Shown in pieces: positions 1 through 6,890 of a stretch of DNA of 8,267 nt. Made by a program: the position numbers and the translations under genes. Origin of the DNA: Gammaproteobacteria bacterium (lineage in GTDB: Bacteria > Pseudomonadota > Gammaproteobacteria > Chromatiales > Chromatiaceae); NCBI GenBank assembly GCA_030620735.1, contig JAUXDV010000077.1:1-8267 (forward strand), in the 5' to 3' direction. The notes below the pieces were generated by a model that ran no database searches, was not told the origin of the DNA, and saw only the letters and a program-made list of their open reading frames with translations. How positions within the stretch are numbered: position 1 is the stretch's first letter; each line of letters opens with the position of its first letter.

Positions 1-32
1 AAACCTTTGCGTCCTTTGCGTTCTTAGCGAGA
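1..32. repeat. Short interspersed repeat with tandem CCTTTGCGT-type 9-mers
   Basis: Three 9-base units stand side by side: CCTTTGCGT (4-12), an identical copy (13-21) and a diverged copy TCTTAGCGA (22-30). The block lies downstream of trhA, outside any credible gene, and may continue beyond the window's left edge. From general knowledge, strings of the type CTTTGCGTCTTTGCG recur between genes in many unrelated bacterial genomes, and their function is unknown to me. The remaining bases 33-107 show only a small GAATC/GATTC inverted repeat (72-84) and no convincing terminator for trhA. Confidence 0.55.
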
Positions 33-107
33 GATTCTATTAAAACTTGACTCATTTGCAGGCATTTTAGTGAATCAAGGATTCTAGGAGCATGTCGGAG
101 ATGCAGA

Positions 108-773
108 TTATGCCGCTGGTGCGTCAGGAACGACGTAGAAGAGTATCGAGAAGAAATGCAGTATGCTGCCTGCCAGCACGAAAACATGCCAGATAGCATG
201 GTTGTAGGAGAGGCGTTCCCAGGCATAGAAAATGGCGCCCAGGGTGTAACTCAATCCCCCGGCCAACAGCAACAGCAGCCCACCGGTTTCCACGTTCGCC
301 AGCATGGGTTTGATGGCGATCACCACCAGCCAGCCCATGCCCAGGTAGAGAGCCAGCGACCAGCGGCGCAGTTTGCTGCTGCCCCGGAGCTCTATGTAAA
401 TACCCAGGATGGCGATACCCCAGACCATGGCGAACAGCAGCCAGCCCCAGGAATCGCGCAATGAGACCAGCGTAAAGGGTGTGTAGGTGCCTGCAATGAG
501 AAGGAATATGGCGACATGGTCCAGTCGTTGCAGAATGATCCTGGCGCCTGTATGAGAGATGCTGTGATAGAGGGTCGAGGCTGTGTAGAGCAGAATCAGA
601 GTAGCGCCATAGATGGCAGTGCTGGTCACATGCCAGGCGTCGCCGTAGAGGGCGGAGAAGGCCACCAGTATGGCCAGTGCAGCTATGCTCAGCGGGATGC
701 CAATGCCATGGGTGACGGCATGCGCTATCTCCTCGCCAACACTGTAATTTTCTGAAAAGGCGCCGGGTTCCAC
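108..773 (-). CDS. trhA: Hemolysin III / TrhA (PAQR family) seven-helix membrane protein
   Basis: This is a 221-residue inner-membrane protein of the hemolysin III/YqfA/TrhA branch of the PAQR superfamily. Bacterial members are linked to membrane-lipid homeostasis; the 'hemolysin' name is historical. The family's metal-site residues are all visible: S66-x3-H70 in STLYHS, D85-H86 in RLDHVAIFLLIAGTYTPF, and H192-x3-H196 in HAIWHVFVLAGS, with a further H206. The N-terminal EEIAHAVTHGIG (14-25) is also typical. About seven hydrophobic segments fill the length, which is normal for the family. The start is GTG, supported by AGGA (plus-strand 780-783) six bases upstream. It appears to be monocistronic and separated from the iron operon by 158 bases, so it is probably unrelated to it functionally. 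The family assignment is firm; the physiological role is not. Confidence 0.93.
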   Translation of the reverse strand: MEPGAFSENYSVGEEIAHAVTHGIGIPLSIAALAILVAFSALYGDAWHVTSTAIYGATLILLYTASTLYHSISHTGARIILQRLDHVAIFLLIAGTYTPFTLVSLRDSWGWLLFAMVWGIAILGIYIELRGSSKLRRWSLALYLGMGWLVVIAIKPMLANVETGGLLLLLAGGLSYTLGAIFYAWERLSYNHAIWHVFVLAGSILHFFSILFYVVPDAPAA

Positions 774-931
774 GATGAATCCTGATATCAGCTTATGTTC
801 GCATCATAACTGAGCTGATTACACTGTGCAAAGCGAGTGAATGTAACGAAGCTATATCTGATATCAACGAGATTGCCGCAGTCGCTTAGGCTCCCTCGCA
901 ATGACGGCAAGCAAGCAGGGTGATTGAGGAC
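774..931. other. Intergenic gap between trhA and fbpC
   Basis: No gene is visible here. The gap should contain the trhA promoter and the 3' end of the fbp transcript. It holds the palindrome CTGATATCAG at 782-791, whose first nine bases recur at 858-866, and the dispersed repeat at 868-907. I see no hairpin followed by a T run that would end the fbp operon, and no near-consensus promoter for trhA. Confidence 0.5.
868..907. repeat. Dispersed 'CGTCATTGCGAG...GCAATCTC' intergenic repeat
   Basis: Read on the minus strand, this begins CGTCATTGCGAGG, continues through AAGCGAC and ends GGCAATCTCG. It closely resembles a very widespread intergenic element of many bacterial genomes (general form CGTCATTGCGAG..GAAGCGAC..GCAATCTC). 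ATTGC (872-876) and GCAAT (898-902) can pair as a short stem around an imperfect interior. No coding frame crosses it. It lies just downstream of fbpC, a usual setting for such elements. Its function, whether transcript end, protein site or selfish repeat, cannot be read from one copy. Confidence 0.6.
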
Positions 932-1993
932 CTATAGAGCAGGGGGGTTATCGCGTGGAAAGATGACCAGGTGGTCGATCTCCAGTGAGATCCCCAACTC
1001 TTCGCCGATGGCATGATTGTGATGCGACGGGACCAGCGACAAGATTTCGGCGCCGCCGGGAAGCAACAGGGTATAGAGGTAGCTGGCGCCGCGAAAGGCG
1101 CGCTCCTTGATAATGGCAGTACGACTGCTGTCGTCATCGTGGATGATATCGTCCGGGCGAACCAGAACCAGCACAGGAGATCCCGCTTTGCAGCCATCGG
1201 GAATGGCGCCTTCGAGGATGGCCAGTTCAGTGCGGACATGCCGGTTGTCGATTACCTCGCCATTCAGAAACACTCCCTGGCCGATAAAGTCTGCAACAAA
1301 AGGGGTGCCTGGGCGGTGATAAAGGTTGTAGCCGCTATCCCATTGCAGCAGCCTGCCGTGCTGCATGACACCAATATTGTCCGCCATGGCAAAGGCTTCA
1401 TGCTGGTCGTGGGTGACCAGAATGGCGGTAATATTTTCACTCTTCAGAATTCCTCTGACCTCTCTGGCTAGATCTTCCCGCAGTTCCACATCCATGCTGG
1501 AGAAGGGCTCGTCCATCAAGAGTAGTTGGGGTTTTGGCGCCAGTGCGCGGGCGAGGGCAATACGCTGCTGCTGTCCGCCGGAGAGTTCATGCGGGTAGCG
1601 GTTGTGGAATTCAGGAAGGCCGATAAGAGCCAGCAGTTCATCGATGCGCTGTTTTCTGTGAACGCCTTTCTGCTGGCGAATGCCAAAGCCGATATTGTCA
1701 GCAACAGTCAGGTGCGGAAACAGGGCGAAGTCCTGAAAGACCATGCCGACCTGGCGCTTCTCTGGAGGGGTGGTGAAGCCCGCTGAGCTGACCCTCTTTC
1801 CACCAAGCAGGATATTTCCCCGCTTTAAGGGCTCAAAGCCGACTATAGCGCGCAGCAGCGTGGTTTTGCCACAGCCGCTGGGGCCCAGCAGACAGCCGAT
1901 CTCTCCACTGGCTAATGAGAGCGATACATCATGGACTACGGTATTGCCGCCGTAGGCGACGCAGAGCTGTTCAACCTCGAGCAGATTGCTCAT
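932..1993 (-). CDS. fbpC: Iron(III) ABC transporter ATP-binding protein
   Basis: This 353-residue cytoplasmic ATPase powers the Fe(III) importer formed with the two genes upstream of it. All ABC motifs are present in order: Walker A GPSGCGKT (37-44), Q-loop Q87 in VFQD, signature LSGGQQQR (137-144), Walker B LLLMDEP (157-163) and the switch histidine H195 in VTHD. After about residue 240 a C-terminal TOBE-like regulatory extension follows, as in FbpC and other importers with long ATPases, and the length is normal. The start ATG overlaps the fbpB stop in an ATGA arrangement and has a strong GGAGGAGG ribosome site. Specificity for iron is inferred from the neighbouring FbpA-type binding protein and the Fur box. 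The general PotA/CysA-type ATPase family would fit the sequence alone. Confidence 0.93.
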   Translation of the reverse strand: MSNLLEVEQLCVAYGGNTVVHDVSLSLASGEIGCLLGPSGCGKTTLLRAIVGFEPLKRGNILLGGKRVSSAGFTTPPEKRQVGMVFQDFALFPHLTVADNIGFGIRQQKGVHRKQRIDELLALIGLPEFHNRYPHELSGGQQQRIALARALAPKPQLLLMDEPFSSMDVELREDLAREVRGILKSENITAILVTHDQHEAFAMADNIGVMQHGRLLQWDSGYNLYHRPGTPFVADFIGQGVFLNGEVIDNRHVRTELAILEGAIPDGCKAGSPVLVLVRPDDIIHDDDSSRTAIIKERAFRGASYLYTLLLPGGAEILSLVPSHHNHAIGEELGISLEIDHLVIFPRDNPPAL

Positions 1994-3672
1994 GACTTTC
2001 CTCCTCCGGCGCGGGAGCGATTGATTGCCCGATTCAATATCAGCACCGGAATGATGCCTGTTAACACAATCATCAATGCCGGTGCGCCGGCATCGGCGAG
2101 ACGTTCATCAGCCGCCATCTCATAGGCGCGCACAGCAAGTGTGTTGAAATTAAACGGGCGCAGAATCAGCGTCGCCGGCAACTCCTTGAGAACGTCAACG
2201 AATACCAGCAGCAGTGCAGTCAGCAGCGTACCTTTCATCATTGGCAGATGGATGCTCCTCAACACCTTCATCGGTGACAGCCCCAGCGATCGGCCTGCAT
2301 CATCAAGCGAGTGGTTGATCTTGCCAAGGCCGGATTCGACCGCCTGGATAGAAACGGATAAAAAACGCACGGTGTAGGCGAAGATCAGTGCAAACAGGGT
2401 TCCGGAGAGCAGCAGCCCGCTGGAGACTTGAAATGTGCTGCGCATCCAGCTGTCAAAGGTGTTGTCGATCCATGCAAGCGGCAGTAAAACACCGACGGCA
2501 ATCACTGTTCCGGGGACGGCATAACCCAGCGCCGCGATACGTACGCTGCTGTTGACCAGCGCCGTGTTGTGCAGGCGTTTGCCGTACACCAGCAGCAGCG
2601 CCAGCGCGACGGCAATGACGGCGGTCAGGCTGGCGAGCATCACGCTGTTGAATGCAAGCACTGCAAAAGAGCTGTCGAGCCTGTTTTCTGCAGAGAAGAG
2701 CGTCCACTGCAGCAACTGCAATGCCGGCAATGCGAAGCCGAACAGCACCGGTAATGTGCAGGCAACCATTGCCAGCCACGCCTTGCCGCCGCTAAGTTGA
2801 AAACGATGGATGCTGGAGTATTTGTTGCTGGTATGGTGGAACCTGGCGCGCTGGCGTGACCAGCGTTCGAGCAGGATCAGGGCGAATACAAATGCCAGCA
2901 GCATCGCAGAAAGTTGTGCCGCAGTACCGCTGTCGCCCATACCATACCAGATACGAAAAATTCCGGTGGTGAAGGTGCTGATGCCAAAATATTGCACCGT
3001 GCCGTAATCGGCCAGGGTCTCCATCAGCGCCAGGGAGAGACCTGTGACGATGGCGGGACGCGCAAGCGGCAGTGCGACACGAATAAAACCGGCAAATGGT
3101 GTATTGCCCAGGGTGCGGCTCACCTCCAGCACACACAGGGATTGTTCCAGAAAGGCTGCACGCGCCATCATGTAGACATAGGGGTAGAGCACCAGTGACA
3201 GCATCATCGCCGCGCCGCCGAGCGAACGCACTTCCGGAAACCAGTAGTCTCCATAGCTCCAGCCAAACCAGTCGCGCAGTTGTGTTTGCAGCGGCCCTTC
3301 AAAATCGAGCATGCCGGTGTAGGTGTAGGCGATGATGTAGGCTGGAATGGCCATCGGCAACAGCAGCGCCCAGGAGAGCAGACGCCGCCCCGGAAATTCA
3401 CACATGCTGGTCAGCCAGGCAGTGATAACGCCAATGCTGAGAACCCCGGCGGAGACGCCAACCAGCAGCAGCAATGAATTGGTCACGTAGTCGGCCAGCA
3501 GGGTGTCGACCAGGTGATGCCAGTTGTCATTGACGGGCTGAAAAATGAAGCTGGCGACCACCAGTATCGGCAGAGCCATCAACAGCGCAATCAGCAGGAT
3601 AGAACTCCCCCACAGAGATGGACGGGGAATCGGGAAATAAAATTTATCTGCTGATTTGTTAGAAATGCTCAT
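1990..3672 (-). CDS. fbpB: Iron(III) ABC transporter permease, fused double-domain type
   Basis: This 560-residue inner-membrane permease carries two tandem MetI-like transmembrane domains in one chain, as is usual for FbpB/SfuB/HitB iron importers. Each half has the cytoplasmic EAA-type coupling loop that contacts the ATPase: SRTLGN...RVALPLARP (185-206) and DAGRSLGLS...IHLPMMKG (458-481). Hydrophobic segments occur at about 22-44, 64-88, 98-118, 152-172, 205-220, 253-268, 298-325, 340-363, 380-400, 418-440, 483-500 and 530-547. The central hydrophilic linker, about 270-297, is rich in Arg, His and Ser. The ATG start at 3672 has no clear Shine-Dalgarno sequence. The gene follows fbpA after 63 bases and overlaps fbpC by 4. 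Iron as substrate is inferred from context. Confidence 0.93.
   Translation of the reverse strand: MSISNKSADKFYFPIPRPSLWGSSILLIALLMALPILVVASFIFQPVNDNWHHLVDTLLADYVTNSLLLLVGVSAGVLSIGVITAWLTSMCEFPGRRLLSWALLLPMAIPAYIIAYTYTGMLDFEGPLQTQLRDWFGWSYGDYWFPEVRSLGGAAMMLSLVLYPYVYMMARAAFLEQSLCVLEVSRTLGNTPFAGFIRVALPLARPAIVTGLSLALMETLADYGTVQYFGISTFTTGIFRIWYGMGDSGTAAQLSAMLLAFVFALILLERWSRQRARFHHTSNKYSSIHRFQLSGGKAWLAMVACTLPVLFGFALPALQLLQWTLFSAENRLDSSFAVLAFNSVMLASLTAVIAVALALLLVYGKRLHNTALVNSSVRIAALGYAVPGTVIAVGVLLPLAWIDNTFDSWMRSTFQVSSGLLLSGTLFALIFAYTVRFLSVSIQAVESGLGKINHSLDDAGRSLGLSPMKVLRSIHLPMMKGTLLTALLLVFVDVLKELPATLILRPFNFNTLAVRAYEMAADERLADAGAPALMIVLTGIIPVLILNRAINRSRAGGGKS
2000..2007 (-). promoter_or_regulatory. 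Strong Shine-Dalgarno site of fbpC inside fbpB
   Basis: The minus strand reads GGAGGAGG, ending six bases before the fbpC ATG (1993). It lies within the last codons of fbpB, which fits translational coupling through the ATGA stop/start overlap. It is clearly stronger than the ribosome sites of fbpA and fbpB. Confidence 0.75.
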
Positions 3673-3735
3673 TATGGAGTGCTGGCAGCAATAGAGCTGT
3701 AAATTTTTGTTGTTGTCAGAATATCCGGTAGATAA

Positions 3736-4755
3736 TTATTTCCACCCGGCGCGATCCATTAATCTGACTGCATCCGCATTTAACTCTCCCAGTTTGGAGA
3801 GTTCCACACCATCGGACTTGAACTCTCCCCACGATTGTAGTGTCGGACTCGCTGGAATTCCTTCTCTTACCGGGTATTCCTGATTAGCTTCGGCATACCA
3901 TTGCTGGGCTTTTTCGCTCACCAGATACTCCATGAGTGTGACGGCGTTCCCCCTGTTTTTTGCAGCACTTGTCATACCGATGCCGCTGACATTGATGTGT
4001 GCGCCGCGATCATGCTGATTTGGCCAGAAAACGGCAACGGCTTCAGCAGCCTTTTTCAAATTCTGATCTTTGCCTGTGAGCATTTTGGCAACGTAGTAGG
4101 TGTTGGCGATGGCAATATCGCAAAGCCCGGCAACTGCGGCCTTGATTTGATCCTTGTCACCTCCTTTTGGCGGGCGTGCAAAATTAGCGACGAAAGCTTT
4201 TGCCCACGCCTCTGTTTTCGTCTCGCCAATGTTGGCAATCATGGATGCAACCAGTGACTGGTTGTAGATATTGCCGGAAGAGCGGATACAGATTCGCCCT
4301 TTCCATTGAGAGTCAGCCAGCGCCTCATAGGTCGATAGCTGCTGCGGATCCACCTTGTCCTTGATGTAGAAGAGCGGACGGGCGCGCTGAGAGAGCCCAT
4401 ACCAGTATCCGTCCGCATCGCGCAGGTTTGCAGGGACTACCGAGTTCAGCTGTTGCGATGAGACCGGTTGCAGTACACCGGCTTCCCTGGCGCGATGCAG
4501 ACGTCCGGCATCCGTTGTGATAAAGAGATCGGCGGGTGTGTTGCGACCCTCGGTAACCAGCCGCTTGAGCAGTGCTGATGCCTTGCCGGTAACCAGGTTG
4601 ACCTTGATGCCGGTCTCCCGGGTAAACTCTTCCAGCAGCGGTTTGATGAGCGCTTCTTTGCGAGCTGAGTAAAGATTGACTTCATTGGAGTCAGCCCAAC
4701 TGGTATGAATGCTTGCAGAGAAAAGCAGCACCAGCATGGTAATTGCTATTCGCAT
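3736..4755 (-). CDS. fbpA: Periplasmic iron(III)-binding protein
   Basis: This is the 339-residue solute-binding subunit of the Fe(III) importer, from the FbpA/FutA/HitA family. Residues 1-21 form a signal peptide with a hydrophobic core and probable cleavage after TSWA. The mature protein starts near VNLYSARKEALIKPLLEEF, followed by the family segments NTPADLFITTDAGRL and KGRICIRSSGNIYNQSLVAS. The tyrosines expected to hold iron are Y164 (in NIYNQS) and the pair Y220-Y221 (in ANTYYVAK). R124 and R126 lie in GLSQRARPLFY. I chose the ATG at 4755 because the upstream TTG at 4770 has no ribosome site and spoils the signal peptide. GGAA lies about nine bases before the ATG. It is the first gene of the operon, with a Fur-type promoter upstream. 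The N-terminal ligand motif differs from FutA (see findings). Confidence 0.94.
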   Translation of the reverse strand: MRIAITMLVLLFSASIHTSWADSNEVNLYSARKEALIKPLLEEFTRETGIKVNLVTGKASALLKRLVTEGRNTPADLFITTDAGRLHRAREAGVLQPVSSQQLNSVVPANLRDADGYWYGLSQRARPLFYIKDKVDPQQLSTYEALADSQWKGRICIRSSGNIYNQSLVASMIANIGETKTEAWAKAFVANFARPPKGGDKDQIKAAVAGLCDIAIANTYYVAKMLTGKDQNLKKAAEAVAVFWPNQHDRGAHINVSGIGMTSAAKNRGNAVTLMEYLVSEKAQQWYAEANQEYPVREGIPASPTLQSWGEFKSDGVELSKLGELNADAVRLMDRAGWK

Positions 4756-4793
4756 TTGTTCTATTTCCAAAGAGGTGGATGATAAGGAGATGG

Positions 4794-4822
4794 ATTATAA
4801 AGCGAATGAGAACAATTATCAA
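4794..4822 (-). promoter_or_regulatory. Sigma-70 promoter of fbpABC
   Basis: On the minus strand the -35 box TTGATA (plus-strand 4817-4822, five of six consensus bases) is separated by exactly 17 bases from a perfect -10 box TATAAT (plus-strand 4794-4799). Transcription would begin near 4787, leaving a leader of roughly 32 bases before the fbpA ATG at 4755. This is the best promoter in the window. The overlapping Fur box suggests repression by iron. Confidence 0.8.
4802..4820 (-). promoter_or_regulatory. Probable Fur box over the fbpABC promoter
   Basis: The minus strand reads GATAATTGTTCTCATTCGC, which agrees with the 19-base Fur consensus GATAATGATAATCATTATC at 13 positions. It covers the spacer and part of the -35 box of the fbpABC promoter. 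Fur bound to ferrous iron would therefore block RNA polymerase, so the importer would be made when iron is scarce. The role of the downstream genes in Fe(III) uptake supports the reading. Binding itself has not been shown. Confidence 0.75.
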
Positions 4823-4874
4823 CAGTATTGTGTGGGGGCATGGGGTACGTTAGTTGTTCCTGGCGACACGTCTC

Positions 4875-5399
4875 TCAATCCTGGTATTTCATTGACAACA
4901 GCACATAAACTGCACCTGTCCCACCGTCCCGGCGAGGCGCCGAGACAAAGGCAAGAACCTCTTTGCGCTGCGGCAGCCATTGATTGATCTTCTGTTTGAG
5001 GATCGGCTGTTGTTCGGCGGAACGCTGTCCCTTGCCGTGAATAATTCTTACGCAGCGAAATCCCCTGCGCGCACACCAGGGAATAAATTGCGCCAACTCC
5101 TTGCGCGCCTCGGCGACCCGCAAGCCGTGCAGATCAAGCGTACTCTCGGGTTTGATGACACCCCGCTGCAGATCCTGAAAAAGTCTGTGCTGAATGCCGT
5201 CACGGCGGAACTCGAGAAAATCATGGGTTGTGATATGGAGATCGACAAACTCATCTTGCTCGCTTTCAGGCGTTTTTGGCAAAGGGCGTGGAGCGGGGCG
5301 TTGTTTCCATGGTTTTGCGGATTTACCCTGCAGCGGTGTCACTCCTGACATCTCATCGAGGAAAGTTTTTTCCTCTTCATGTTGCTCTTTGTCACTCAC
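4875..5399 (-). CDS. smrA: Smr-domain protein, SmrA-like putative nuclease
   Basis: This 174-residue cytoplasmic protein has a C-terminal Smr (MutS2-type) domain. Signature elements are LDLHG (88-92), the RIIHGKG loop (118-124) and GGTGAVYVLL (159-168). Smr domains cut nucleic acids or act on mRNA and stalled ribosomes, depending on the member. The upstream segment TFLDEMSGVTPLQ and LEFRRDGIQHRLFQDLQRG (62-80) resemble E. coli SmrA (YdaL) more than SmrB. Residues 1-50 are charged and proline-rich and look disordered. The GTG start at 5399 is supported by GAGG seven bases upstream. The gene is on the same strand as fbpABC but ends about 50 bases before the iron promoter, and no function in iron uptake is implied. 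It is divergent from surE. The family is certain; the precise substrate is unknown. Confidence 0.88.
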   Translation of the reverse strand: MSDKEQHEEEKTFLDEMSGVTPLQGKSAKPWKQRPAPRPLPKTPESEQDEFVDLHITTHDFLEFRRDGIQHRLFQDLQRGVIKPESTLDLHGLRVAEARKELAQFIPWCARRGFRCVRIIHGKGQRSAEQQPILKQKINQWLPQRKEVLAFVSAPRRDGGTGAVYVLLSMKYQD

Positions 5400-5478
5400 A
5401 GGATGCCCTCACGCGCGTTTTGCAGTATATTGCATCCCGAATATACCCTATTTTGGTTTAGTTTTACCCTACTGCTGT
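5400..5478. promoter_or_regulatory. Divergent promoter region smrA / surE
   Basis: These 79 bases separate the two divergent starts and must carry at least one promoter. Towards surE, TTTGCA (5419-5424) and TATACC (5442-5447) are 17 bases apart but fit the consensus only partly. Towards smrA, TATACT (plus-strand 5424-5429) is a good -10 box without a matching -35 box. surE has no evident Shine-Dalgarno sequence. The sites overlap, so the two directions might compete. Confidence 0.35.
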
Positions 5479-6228
5479 ATGAAAATCTTGATCAGTAATG
5501 ATGATGGCTATCAGTCGCCGGGAATTGCTGCGCTGGCAAACGCGCTGCAGCAGTTTTCCGAGGTGACGGTAATTGCTCCGGATCGCGACCGCAGCGGCGC
5601 TTCCAACTCACTGACGCTGGAAAACCCGCTGCGCACCAGGCAGCATGAGAATGGCTTTATCAGCGTCAACGGCACGCCGACAGACTGTGTGCATGTCGCC
5701 ATTACCGGATTGCTTGAAGAGGAGCCTGATTTGGTCGTCGCGGGCATCAATAACGGCGCCAATATGGGGGATGACGTACTCTATTCCGGCACAGTTGCAG
5801 CAGCGACCGAGGGGCGTTTTCTGGGGCTTCCGGCAATGGCCATTTCGATAAACTCATTTACTCCACAACACCTTGAGAGCGCAGCCAGGGCCGCGCAGGA
5901 ACTGGTGCAGCGTCTCTCTGATCCATCTCTGACAACAGATATGATCCTCAATGTAAATGTTCCTGATTTGCCCTGGAGTGAGATCAGGGGGTATCAATCG
6001 ACCCGACTGGGACATCGTCACAAGGCGGAGCCTGTCTATAAAGAGAGAGATCCGCGAGGTCATCCGATCTACTGGGTAGGTCCTCCCGGCGCCGAGCAGG
6101 ATGCCGGGCCCGGAACTGATTTTTATGCTGTGCGCAGTGGTTACATCTCGGTCACGCCGCTGAAGGTTGATCTGACAAACCACCGGCAGCTGCAGCAGAC
6201 GGCAGCATGGTTGAGGGAGATGAGATGA
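5479..6228 (+). CDS. surE: 5'/3'-nucleotidase SurE (survival protein)
   Basis: SurE is a metal-dependent phosphatase that removes phosphate from nucleoside monophosphates and, in some species, short polyphosphate. It is linked to stationary-phase and stress survival. The 249-residue length is standard. The metal-site motifs are clear: the N-terminal MKILISNDDG with D8 and D9, S39 in APDRDRSGASNSLT, and the asparagine-rich loop GINNGANMGDDVLYSGT (89-105). The conserved VNGTPTDCVHVA (63-74) is also present, as is the C-terminal DFYAVRSGYISVTPL segment. The frame stays open far upstream, but the family begins exactly at MKILISNDDG, so the start is at 5479. It is the first gene of a compact operon and its stop overlaps the pcm start. 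Confidence 0.96.
   Translation: MKILISNDDGYQSPGIAALANALQQFSEVTVIAPDRDRSGASNSLTLENPLRTRQHENGFISVNGTPTDCVHVAITGLLEEEPDLVVAGINNGANMGDDVLYSGTVAAATEGRFLGLPAMAISINSFTPQHLESAARAAQELVQRLSDPSLTTDMILNVNVPDLPWSEIRGYQSTRLGHRHKAEPVYKERDPRGHPIYWVGPPGAEQDAGPGTDFYAVRSGYISVTPLKVDLTNHRQLQQTAAWLREMR
6213..6219 (+). promoter_or_regulatory. Shine-Dalgarno site that sets the pcm start
   Basis: GAGGGAG lies inside the 3' end of surE, five bases before the ATG at 6225. This favours that codon over the in-frame ATG at 6207 and fits translational coupling with surE. Confidence 0.6.
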
Positions 6229-6887
6229 CGAATCAGGATTTTAGCGGCATCGGCATGACATCGCAGCGAACCAGGGATCGCATGATCAGCCGCTTGAAGG
6301 AGCAGGGCATAAAGGATCAGCGGGTATTGAGTGTGATGCGTGAAATACCACGTCACTGCTTTGTCGAAGAGGCGCTCGCTTCCCGCGCCTATGAAGATAC
6401 GGCGCTTCCCTTAGGTCATGGGCAGACAATTTCGCAGCCCTATATTGTGGCGCGTATGACTGAGGTGCTGCTGCAAACAGAGCCGATGCAACATGTTCTG
6501 GAGGTGGGGACGGGGTCGGGTTACCAGGCGGCGATTTTATCCAGGCTGGTGCGGCGTCTGCAGAGTGTTGAACGCATCAGGGCGTTGAGTGACCAGGCCC
6601 GCCATCGTTTTCGACAGCTCAAACTGCGCAATATTCGTCTCAGATACAGTGACGGCGGCATGGGAATGCCGGAGTATGCGCCTTATGACGGCATTATTGT
6701 GACCGCGGCGCCTGAAGGTATACCGCTTGCGCTGGTGGAACAGCTGCGTCCCGGAGGGGTGATCATCATGCCGATTGGCGATAGTAAAGAGCAAATTTTA
6801 ATCCGCGTTATACGTACAGAGGAAGGTTATGAAAAAGAGTTTCTTGAAAGGGTCTCATTTGTTCCATTGCTTGGTGGGGTAATATAA
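6225..6887 (+). CDS. pcm: Protein-L-isoaspartate O-methyltransferase
   Basis: This 220-residue cytoplasmic repair enzyme transfers a methyl group from S-adenosylmethionine to abnormal isoaspartyl residues in aged proteins, starting their return to normal aspartate. Visible signatures are GHGQTISQPYIVARM (64-78), the cofactor-binding motif I VLEVGTGSGYQAAIL (91-105), YDGIIVTAAP (154-163), LRPGGVIIMPIG (174-185) and the terminal FVPLLGG (212-218). An ATG at 6207 is in frame, but I chose 6225. It overlaps the surE stop as ATGA and has GAGGGAG five bases upstream, and the protein already carries a short extra N-terminus relative to E. coli Pcm (208 residues). The surE-pcm pairing is classical and both genes serve survival in stationary phase. 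Confidence 0.96.
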   Translation: MTNQDFSGIGMTSQRTRDRMISRLKEQGIKDQRVLSVMREIPRHCFVEEALASRAYEDTALPLGHGQTISQPYIVARMTEVLLQTEPMQHVLEVGTGSGYQAAILSRLVRRLQSVERIRALSDQARHRFRQLKLRNIRLRYSDGGMGMPEYAPYDGIIVTAAPEGIPLALVEQLRPGGVIIMPIGDSKEQILIRVIRTEEGYEKEFLERVSFVPLLGGVI

Positions 6888-6890
6888 AAA

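Noticed and set aside
108..773. trhA as a toxin or virulence gene
   Set aside because: The hemolysin III name is historical; the motifs are those of PAQR membrane proteins, and no toxin context is present.
868..907. CRISPR repeat or tRNA-like element
   Set aside because: There is a single copy, no regularly spaced repeats, and no cloverleaf.
886..1239. Minus-strand frame of 117 residues overlapping fbpC
   Set aside because: It is a shifted frame of fbpC and of the repeat at 868-907, with no recognisable protein.
1013..1471. Plus-strand open frame of 152 residues
   Set aside because: It is antisense to fbpC and the composition looks like a shadow frame, with no motif.
4756..4770. TTG start giving fbpA five more residues
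   Set aside because: No ribosome site precedes it, and the ATG at 4755 gives a standard signal peptide.
5194..5478. Extension of surE upstream in the open frame (95 extra residues)
   Set aside because: It lies antisense over smrA, has no SurE homology, and the family begins at MKILISNDDG.
6207..6224. Earlier ATG for pcm
   Set aside because: The ATG at 6225 has a well-spaced GAGGGAG and the classical ATGA overlap; the added six residues match nothing in the family.
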